Source: G963668435 sp963668435
GTDB taxonomy: Bacteria > Latescibacterota > Latescibacteria > Latescibacterales > Latescibacteraceae
DNA length: 64,000 bases
Assembly (NCBI GenBank): GCA_963668435.2
Contig: CAXXSC010000006.1
Coordinates: 248,001 to 312,000, forward strand
Direction of reading: 5' to 3'
Shown piece after piece: positions 55,240 through 61,738 of the stretch. The notes beneath the pieces were generated by a model. It was not told the origin of the DNA. It searched no databases and was given only the letters and a program-made list of their open reading frames with translations. Both the position numbers and the translations under genes were made by a program. Numbering within the stretch: the stretch's first letter is position 1; each line of letters starts with the position of its first letter.

Positions 55240-57723
55240 CTATTTCATCAACGTCATTTTTCCGGTCGCTGTCCTGCCACCGGCATTAAGGTGCGACAGG
55301 TAAACACCTGCGGAAACAACATTACCGTTATCATCCAACCCATCCCATACCACCTTGTGTTTACCTGTCGCTGTCATTTCAGAAACGAGCGTACGGACTT
55401 TCTGGCCCAGGCTGTTGTAAATGAGAAGCTTGACCATCGAGTCTTTCGCGACGGAATATTCTATCGTTGTCGCCATGTTGAACGGATTGGGTGTGGCGTT
55501 CCCGAGAGAAAATTCCACGGGTTCAGCCGTCATTGCCTCTTTCGCGGCGACCGGCGGTGTGAAATTTTGCAGAAAGATATTCCAGTTGCCATCGTCTTTC
55601 AGGTTGAGACACAGCATGTCGCCTTCGGGAGAGAAGCGACCCCAAGCGACAGATTCCCGTTCATCGGTCGATAGAGCATACAGGAGCCCTGTTTCCATAT
55701 CCAGGAGCCCGGGAAGCGCGCCGTTCTCCACCTGGTTGTCGCCGTGGACCTGTTCCGTCACATTCTCGGCAAACAATAACCAGCGGCCGTCCGGCGAAAG
55801 GTCGCAGAGATTGACATTGCCGTTGAGCAGCACGCTGCCTATTTCACCTGTCGCACAGTCAACGGTGACTATTTCACTGCTGCCGTTTTCAAGTTCGACA
55901 CTGACCAGCAGGCTGGCGCTGTCCGTGGTGAAACAGAGCGAAGAGGGCTCGACAGAATCGATACAGCGGCGTGTGCCGGTTTCGAGATCCAGCAGCCAGA
56001 GACTGCTCGGCCCGTCGAGATCCTCGCCGATATACGCGAAACTGCGACCGTCAGGTGAAAAAGCGCCATCCGAGGCATTTTCAGCCAGGGTGCGGTATTT
56101 CATAGTTTCGAGATCGACCGCCTCAAGCATCGGAAGCGGATTTTCAACGTAATACCGCCTGATCTCACCGTCATCGTTCGCTATCACCCGGGAGCCGTGT
56201 TCCAGGTCGAGACTATACCTGCGGTACACCAACTCACGGCCGTCTGGAGAAAAGCCAACTGTCTTGATCTCACCATAATGGATTTTCATATCTCTATAAA
56301 GCAGCCTGTAATAGTTGTCATACACGAGCAGCGGCGCGCCGCCGTCGGCATCGACCACCCAGACACCGTAATTCTTGTCGGTGAACGCTATTTTTGCGGC
56401 ATCGGGCGACCACACCGGATATAGTTTCTCTTTTTTGAGCGAGCGATAGAAATCACGCATTTTTTCGCGGAGTGGATCGCTGAGGTCACCGTATTCGTAA
56501 TCACCCGGTACGGCAATTTCAAGCGAGGCCATGACAGCTTGATCTGTGCTGCCGGCATTGTAAGAATTGAGCAGCATGAACGAAGTCAGGTCCTCGCTGA
56601 CTGTCGGCTGCATATCGACTGTCTCTTCCGGCAGATTATCGGTAAGCGAGGCGAGGAAACTGTCATCAGCCATGCCATGACGATCCAGCGTACCGGTCAT
56701 ATCGATTTCAGGACGGCGCTTGCTTTTCAAAATGCGGTCGATGGGCATGGACGCGCCGGGAGCACCCGATCTCCGGGTATCGAGCCGTGTCATGGCGGGT
56801 CCGCCGTTTACGTCAAGCTCAGAGTGACCGCTGACAGGAGAGGAGCCAGACAAAGACTGCCATTCATTTTTCGGGCTCTCTCCGCTGTTGAACATGTTTG
56901 CATCCAGTGCGCTGAGAATACTCATGTCGAGGCTGGCATCCTGTGTTTTCATACGCGTGGCGAGTTCCGTTGAATGATCGACTATCGTGTTCCTGATATT
57001 GAGTATCTCACGCTTTATCCCGACAAAACCGCTGACAAACAGAGCGCAGAGGAAAAGAAAGAGTACGGAGACCACATCACGGGCACGAGAGTGGAGGTGA
57101 CGGTTGCTGTTCGTATCGAGAATGCGCTCGATCCGCCGTATAAGAACAGATTTCATCGAACAGACCGCACTGGCCGCGACAAGTCTGGCGTGTTCCAGTT
57201 TACGGGCTTTCGCTATGTCATAGAGCTGCGAAGCATAGGCCATATCGTCTTTCATCATTTTAACAACGTAATCGTCGCTGACATGGTCACTGGTCTCCTC
57301 GATCGCGGCGGCAAGAAGCCATACCAGCGGCTGGAACGGCAGGAGAACAATGGCTATGTTGGCGATGAGGTTCCAGATATGGTCGTGACGTTTCAGATGG
57401 GCGAGCTCATGAACGAGCACCTCTTTCGAGGTCATCATATCTTCGAGATCGCTGTCCGGCGCGACGACGACAGGGTGGATAATGCCGGTCAGAAACGTGC
57501 TGGAAATTTCCGGATGCTTGACAAAACGCGGTTTCTGAACACCCATTTTTTCCGCGAGATCATCGCATACCCTCTGGCGGGCGCTGTTAACCTGCGCAGC
57601 ACCGCCAACAATACCTCTGATATAGAGAAGGCTTCTGATCTCACCGAGCGCAAGTACCAGTGAAAGTATCAGCCAGAAAATGCTCGAAAGAACCACGACA
57701 ACAGCGGAAAGGGCGATCAGCAT
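55240..57723 (-). CDS. BlaR1-like M56 protease with PD40 propeller and CTD (C-terminal part)
   Basis: An 827-residue frame starting inside an inverted repeat. It opens with a membrane helix (LIALSAVVVVLSSIFWLILSL, here at 2-22). The M56 zinc motif HELAH is at 105-109 and a later EETSDHVSDDYV probably gives the third ligand. A further helix lies at about 225-245 (SVLFLFLCALFVSGFVG). After it, where BlaR1 has its penicillin-binding sensor, comes a linker, then PD40 blades at about 470-720 (WSPDAAKIAFTDKNYGVWVV, FSPDGRSFAYIGED) and a CTD with NATPNPFNMATTIEY and GVYLSHLNAGG. It lacks the first two helices, which the upstream frame (57717-58190) encodes. It should sense something outside and cut the BlaI-type repressor. 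Confidence 0.8.
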   Translation of the reverse strand: MLIALSAVVVVLSSIFWLILSLVLALGEIRSLLYIRGIVGGAAQVNSARQRVCDDLAEKMGVQKPRFVKHPEISSTFLTGIIHPVVVAPDSDLEDMMTSKEVLVHELAHLKRHDHIWNLIANIAIVLLPFQPLVWLLAAAIEETSDHVSDDYVVKMMKDDMAYASQLYDIAKARKLEHARLVAASAVCSMKSVLIRRIERILDTNSNRHLHSRARDVVSVLFLFLCALFVSGFVGIKREILNIRNTIVDHSTELATRMKTQDASLDMSILSALDANMFNSGESPKNEWQSLSGSSPVSGHSELDVNGGPAMTRLDTRRSGAPGASMPIDRILKSKRRPEIDMTGTLDRHGMADDSFLASLTDNLPEETVDMQPTVSEDLTSFMLLNSYNAGSTDQAVMASLEIAVPGDYEYGDLSDPLREKMRDFYRSLKKEKLYPVWSPDAAKIAFTDKNYGVWVVDADGGAPLLVYDNYYRLLYRDMKIHYGEIKTVGFSPDGRELVYRRYSLDLEHGSRVIANDDGEIRRYYVENPLPMLEAVDLETMKYRTLAENASDGAFSPDGRSFAYIGEDLDGPSSLWLLDLETGTRRCIDSVEPSSLCFTTDSASLLVSVELENGSSEIVTVDCATGEIGSVLLNGNVNLCDLSPDGRWLLFAENVTEQVHGDNQVENGALPGLLDMETGLLYALSTDERESVAWGRFSPEGDMLCLNLKDDGNWNIFLQNFTPPVAAKEAMTAEPVEFSLGNATPNPFNMATTIEYSVAKDSMVKLLIYNSLGQKVRTLVSEMTATGKHKVVWDGLDDNGNVVSAGVYLSHLNAGGRTATGKMTLMK

Positions 57724-57759
57724 TGGAGACCAGGGGGGGTTATATGCTGATCGCCCTTT
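57708..57759. repeat. 16-bp perfect inverted repeat at the split of the BlaR1-like gene
   Basis: AAAGGGCGATCAGCAT (57708-57723) and ATGCTGATCGCCCTTT (57744-57759) are perfect inverted copies around a 20-base loop containing a run of seven Gs (Cs in the mRNA). In the mRNA the arm nearer 57708 contains the start codon of the 827-residue frame and the stop of the upstream frame. The hairpin would hide that start until ribosomes translate the upstream frame. Confidence 0.85.
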
Positions 57760-58190
57760 TTGAGCGGAGGATCACTATCACGAGTGGATAGCAATACCGG
57801 GACATCAACTGAAACGGGTGTATCATCTGCTGCAGGGATTGAACTATCGATATCATAGGCGGCTGGTTCCCGGGAATCCTTCACCATTCCGGCTGTATCC
57901 GAATCGTTGAACATGACAGTCAGCCTGTCCACACCGGGCGAGGGCAGATGAAAATACAGCCCGTCGATACCGGTTACGGAAAAGATCACTGTTACCAGCG
58001 GCACGAAAAAAAGCGCCGCGAGACAGCTTCTCAAGATCAGCGACTGAAGCACCATGCTTTTTCTTCTCAACAAATGCCTGAGAGCGAAAGCCGCGACCAG
58101 AATGACAGTCGACTGGATAATCAGCGTGAAACCCGTAAAAAACAGGGTGTTCGCCACAGACAGCAGCCCTATGATACAGGTATTATGCAT
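57717..58190 (-). CDS. BlaR1-like N-terminal membrane part
   Basis: A 157-residue frame whose ATG overlaps the end of the BlaI-type gene by eight bases, with AAGGAC before it. It has two membrane helices, about 5-38 and 50-72, with LRRKSMVLQSLILRSCLAA between them as in M56/BlaR1 proteins. A soluble loop follows, ending LLSTRDSDPPLKKGDQHITP, then PGLQC and stop. The stop overlaps the next start as ATGCTGA. One extra C in the C7 tract would fuse the two frames as ...HITPPWSPMLIAL..., giving a normal one-piece BlaR1 of about 985 residues. Confidence 0.7.
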   Translation of the reverse strand: MHNTCIIGLLSVANTLFFTGFTLIIQSTVILVAAFALRHLLRRKSMVLQSLILRSCLAALFFVPLVTVIFSVTGIDGLYFHLPSPGVDRLTVMFNDSDTAGMVKDSREPAAYDIDSSIPAADDTPVSVDVPVLLSTRDSDPPLKKGDQHITPPGLQC

Positions 58191-58566
58191 TTTTGTCCTT
58201 ATTCCTGTTATCGATCATTTCCTTGATCCTGTCGAGCTCGCTGTCATCCACATCCATATTTTTAATGATGTAGGAAACAGCGCCCTCAGGCGATCCGGTG
58301 AAAATGCTTTCGACAAAATCCTTGACCGCATTCCTGGTAACCTCGCCTTTTTCAAGGAGAGGATAGTAGATAAAAGTCCGTCCCTCGACATCATACGCGA
58401 TGGCTTTATTCTTCAGCAGAATACGAAGGAAAGTTTGGACCGTGCTGTGAGCAACGTTCTCGGACTCATTGATCGTATCAGTGATCTCCTGGGCCGAGAC
58501 GCGTTTTTTCTCCCAAAGCACATTCATGATTTTCATTTGGGTGCGACCCATACGTTTGTCTTTCAT
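58183..58566 (-). CDS. BlaI/MecI-family repressor
   Basis: A 127-residue protein, family length. The winged helix starts GRTQMKIMNVLWEKKRVSAQ and has the recognition region NVAHSTVQTFLRILLKNKAI. The wing reads DVEGRTFIYYPLLEKGEVTR, followed by a dimer helix. In the known systems the BlaR1 protease cuts such a repressor, freeing its operators. It is followed with an eight-base overlap by the BlaR1-like frames. The promoter ahead of it has a palindrome over the start site, so autorepression is likely. The name BlaI here means family only; no beta-lactamase is in the window. Confidence 0.93.
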   Translation of the reverse strand: MKDKRMGRTQMKIMNVLWEKKRVSAQEITDTINESENVAHSTVQTFLRILLKNKAIAYDVEGRTFIYYPLLEKGEVTRNAVKDFVESIFTGSPEGAVSYIIKNMDVDDSELDRIKEMIDNRNKDKNA

Positions 58567-58608
58567 GGTGATCCTCTCGCTGCAGCAGTTTGTCTAATTT
58601 TTAACTTT

Positions 58609-58656
58609 AAGATTTAAATCTTGTGATCAATTTAAGTATTAAACAATATTTGTCAA
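58609..58656 (-). promoter_or_regulatory. Promoter and operator of the BlaI/BlaR1-like operon
   Basis: On the minus strand TTGACA (58656-58651) and TAAATT (58634-58629) are 16 bases apart. The perfect 14-bp palindrome AAGATTTAAATCTT (58609-58622) covers the expected start site. A second inverted repeat, TTTATTGC-N6-GCAATAAA, lies upstream at 58682-58703. The main palindrome is the best operator candidate for the BlaI-type repressor. Confidence 0.65.
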
Positions 58657-58705
58657 GGGATTTTTTTGACATTACTCAATATTTATTGCAATGTCGCAAT
58701 AAAAC

Positions 58706-58744
58706 AACCCGGCAGATCAAGCAACAGAGCCGTTCTACCGGGTT
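58706..58744 (-). terminator. Terminator of the TIM-barrel-like gene
   Basis: AACCCGG and CCGGGTT pair over 7 bp around a long loop. On the minus strand GTTTT follows. It lies 25 bases after the stop of the gene ending at 58769. Confidence 0.55.
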
Positions 58745-58768
58745 AGAGGATAGCATGATTTTTTTCTT

Positions 58769-60226
58769 CTAATCGAGATCGATGATGCTGCAGCGGCCTG
58801 TATTCGGAGGAATTTCAATTGTCCTGCCGTCCACACGGAGTGTCGCGGGCTTGGCAGCGCTGTCGAAATCGGTGCGCCTGACAAGGAGGCGGTTTCCGAG
58901 TTTCAGGACGGATACGACAGGCCCCGGTTCCCGCGGGACATCGAACGCAAGCGGGACACCGTGTTCGAGGAAATCGCCATATTCCTGTGCCGCGGCGTAA
59001 ACCTCGTGCAGTAGGGCCGTTTCATTTGCGAACTCGCTACTGCCGCTCCACATATAGAATGTGTCGGTGCCTCTCAGGAGCATGTGCCAGAGCAGTTCTT
59101 TGTATACGGTCTCGCTGAACGGTGTCAGATCGGGATGAGAATATTCTTTCGGATTTATCATATTGCGGTGCACGAAACTGATGACCGGAGTCCCGGCAGG
59201 TGTATACCGGCAGGCGTTCGAGGCTACAAGCAGCATATTGTAGAACCAGCGGTAATCGGTGTTTTCGAAATCGTACCAGCTGAAAAGACGTGCCCAGGCA
59301 TAAACAACCGGCATGGCAAAGGTGTAGCCGGTACCGGAAAAATCATTGTACCAGAGACGGTATTTCGCGCCCTGCTCCTGTATATATGGCTGGCCCTCGG
59401 CATAATACTCGAAATAGTCGTACCAGTAACGGTAGCCGTTGTGGGGATAGACAGCATAATTGCCCACGAGCGCATCGGGGTGATAGCGCAGCAGCGGTTC
59501 TGAATAGCAGTCGTGCTGAAGTTCGATCCTTATTTCACGAAGGGTTTTCTGGAATTCGAGGAAATTATCGATGTCACCGACAGCCTCACGGCATCTCACA
59601 CAGCGTTTGGAGGCCGCATGTGCGCCGTTGAACTCGATTGGCCCGTCGACCTCCCAGTCGGCCCATATGAAATCGACATCTATGCCCTCGTCACGGTAGG
59701 CTTTCGCGTAATATTCCACCCGCTCCCTGATCTCGTCTTTCCTGAAATCGAGGGCGAACGGACAGCCCATTTTATGGCTTTCACCGAATGTGCTGTCGAA
59801 AAAGGTCTCGCCGTTCTCATCGATATGCGCGGTCCGCTCATCACCGTTGAAGAATGAGTAGAGCAGTGTTGTGGCATTGATATTGACCCGGAGACCGAGT
59901 TTTTTCTGTGCACGGGCTATAACGAGGGCGTTTTCGAGACATTCGTCACGATTATCCGGTTTCCAGGAGCTTATGACACCGATGCCGCGGAGATCCATTT
60001 CCCGGACAAGCTCCTCCGCTTTCCGGGAATCCATCTTACCCGGGTCCATCGCCGGCCAGAGATAAAGCGGAAGACGTCCGCCTCTGTCATGATCGAGCCG
60101 TTTTGTGTTGTTCAAGACAGTCTGGATCTTTTCAGGCCATTTTTCCTGGGCCTCCGCCGGTGATTGACTACTGTAACACATAATTATACCTATAAATACA
60201 GCTGAAAATGTCCGTATCAATGTCAT
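58769..60226 (-). CDS. Secreted TIM-barrel, glycoside-hydrolase-like protein
   Basis: A 485-residue protein after GAGGAG. A signal peptide ends near SPAEAQ. The body looks like a glycosidase TIM barrel: LPLYLWPAMDPGKM opens it, RGIGVISSWKPDNRDEC is a first strand-loop, GIDVDFIWADWEVDG gives an acidic pair at a strand end, and SKRCVRCREAVG is a small Cys cluster. It ends with a beta domain (RRTDFDSAAKPATLRVDGRTIEIP). No CAZy family can be named by eye. A role in cutting a polysaccharide outside the cell is inferred. It is upstream of the BlaI operon on the same strand but has its own terminator. Confidence 0.65.
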   Translation of the reverse strand: MTLIRTFSAVFIGIIMCYSSQSPAEAQEKWPEKIQTVLNNTKRLDHDRGGRLPLYLWPAMDPGKMDSRKAEELVREMDLRGIGVISSWKPDNRDECLENALVIARAQKKLGLRVNINATTLLYSFFNGDERTAHIDENGETFFDSTFGESHKMGCPFALDFRKDEIRERVEYYAKAYRDEGIDVDFIWADWEVDGPIEFNGAHAASKRCVRCREAVGDIDNFLEFQKTLREIRIELQHDCYSEPLLRYHPDALVGNYAVYPHNGYRYWYDYFEYYAEGQPYIQEQGAKYRLWYNDFSGTGYTFAMPVVYAWARLFSWYDFENTDYRWFYNMLLVASNACRYTPAGTPVISFVHRNMINPKEYSHPDLTPFSETVYKELLWHMLLRGTDTFYMWSGSSEFANETALLHEVYAAAQEYGDFLEHGVPLAFDVPREPGPVVSVLKLGNRLLVRRTDFDSAAKPATLRVDGRTIEIPPNTGRCSIIDLD

Positions 60227-60545
60227 ACTTTTCTCCTCGTAATATCTCGCATGTCAGGGTGGTCAATATAGCAAAATGATCTGTTCGAGACACGGGAAAA
60301 TCGGACCGTGTTCACTGTTTAAAAACAAATATACTCGATTTCATTCCGGCAATCATCCCGAAACAAAAAATTATTTGGAATCGTTAAGAAAAAATTGTTA
60401 ATTCATCAAACTTTTATAATATTTGAAAGTCTAATATATACCTCTCCATGTGAATTCTTTTCAAAATAGTATATATGTTTCAGCGATTGAACCTGGTGCT
60501 TAACGTATTTATGCTGTTTTCCTCTTTGTTAACGGAAAGGCCGCC
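60227..60545. other. AT-rich divergent intergenic region
   Basis: About 320 bases between the leftward TIM-barrel-like gene and the rightward efflux operon. No gene is seen. TATAAT at 60415-60420 is a possible -10 for the efflux genes, but I see no clear -35 at the right distance. Confidence 0.4.
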
Positions 60546-61223
60546 ATGAAAAAGAAGCTCTTTGTCGCAATAGCCATCGTTTTCATCCTGTTTTTTATCT
60601 GGCGTCTGGCAATGCTTATCATGGGGCCCGGCGAATCTTCGAACAAGTCGGACAAGCCACCGGTGGCTGTCGAGATAACCAACATTGTATACGAGCCCAT
60701 ACAGGATGTTCGGGAATATACCGGGACGGTCTACCCATTCTATCGCTACATCGTTTCTCCGAAAGTATCCGGACGAATCACGGCACTTCGCAAAAGGATC
60801 GGGGACCCCGTCTCGCCGGGAGAGGTGATTGCGAAAATCGACGATGCCGAGTACCAGCAGGCCGTGCTCGAGGCAGAAGCCAGCCTGAAGATCGCCAGGG
60901 CCTCCCTTGCCGAGACCAAGAGCCAGTATGAACTTGCCACGCAGGAACTCACCCGCGCACAGTCCCTTCAGTCAAAAGGTATCGCCTCCCCTGCTGAATA
61001 CGAGGCGGCTCAGACAAATGCAGCAGCGCTCGAATCGCGTCTCCAGCTTTCCGAGGCGCAGGTTGAGCAGCGCAGCGCAGCACTGAAATCCTCGAAAATC
61101 CGCCTTAACTACACTGTCCTCGCCGCAACGGAGCCGGGTTTCATCGGTGAGCGTTTTGTGGACGAGGGCACCCTTCTGGCACCAAATGCCGCGGTTGTCT
61201 CGGTGATCGGTATAAGGTCATAG
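60546..61223 (+). CDS. RND efflux membrane-fusion adaptor, N-terminal part (frameshifted)
   Basis: A 225-residue frame. An N-terminal membrane anchor (KKLFVAIAIVFILFFIWRLA) is followed by the lipoyl/barrel-sandwich half IVSPKVSGRITALRKRIGDPV and a coiled-coil hairpin (about 100-185: LEAEASLKIARASLAETKSQ...). The second half of the lipoyl domain (TVLAATEPGFIGERFVDEGT) is also present. It then stops at TAG 61221-61223 right after VVSVIGIRS, where relatives continue into the next beta barrel. The missing part is in the adjoining frame at 61223. One added A (ATAAAGG for ATAAGG near 61216) would join them as VIGIKVIVRTTIIERD. Confidence 0.8.
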   Translation: MKKKLFVAIAIVFILFFIWRLAMLIMGPGESSNKSDKPPVAVEITNIVYEPIQDVREYTGTVYPFYRYIVSPKVSGRITALRKRIGDPVSPGEVIAKIDDAEYQQAVLEAEASLKIARASLAETKSQYELATQELTRAQSLQSKGIASPAEYEAAQTNAAALESRLQLSEAQVEQRSAALKSSKIRLNYTVLAATEPGFIGERFVDEGTLLAPNAAVVSVIGIRS

Positions 61224-61738
61224 TGAGGACCACCATCATCGAACGCGACTATGGCGATATCCATGTAGGACAGGCGGCGGCAGTTGTGGTCGATGCTTTC
61301 CCGGACCAGCAGTTTCACGGGACAGTCGCACGGATAGCGCCGATGCTCGAGGAGTCCTCCCGTGTGGCTCAGATGGAGATCGAGGTGCTCAACGAGTCTT
61401 TGACCCTGAAACCCGGCATGTTCGCGAAAGTCCATGTCGTATTGAAGGAAAAGGATTCGGCACGGGTCGTGCCCAGCGAGGCTGTGGTGAGACGGAACGG
61501 GGAAAACGGCATTTTCGTGGTGGAGAAAGATTCTGCCACCCAGAAACTCGTTGCCCGCTACTACCCGATAGAGACCGGCATAACGACGCTGGATAGGACA
61601 GAGCTGCTCAAGCCCGAGATCGAGGGACAGGTCGTGACACTCGGCCACCACCTTCTCGATGACGGCAGTGTGTTGATACTCACCGACACCGGCGCCAACA
61701 GCTCCGGAGGCGGTACAAGCGGGGAGACAGGACAATGA
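61223..61738 (+). CDS. RND efflux membrane-fusion adaptor, C-terminal part (frameshifted)
   Basis: A 171-residue frame from GTG 61223, sharing one base with the stop of the N-terminal part (TAGTG). It encodes the adaptor beta barrel and membrane-proximal domain: GDIHVGQAAAVVVDAFPDQQFHG, here given in part, then TLKPGMFAKVHVV and a final HHLLDDGSVLIL. It lacks its own clear ribosome site, so it is either the frameshifted remainder of one gene or is made by reinitiation. The pump gene starts within its stop codon (ATGA). The adaptor would link the inner-membrane pump to an outer-membrane channel, which is not in the window. Confidence 0.75.
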   Translation: MRTTIIERDYGDIHVGQAAAVVVDAFPDQQFHGTVARIAPMLEESSRVAQMEIEVLNESLTLKPGMFAKVHVVLKEKDSARVVPSEAVVRRNGENGIFVVEKDSATQKLVARYYPIETGITTLDRTELLKPEIEGQVVTLGHHLLDDGSVLILTDTGANSSGGGTSGETGQ

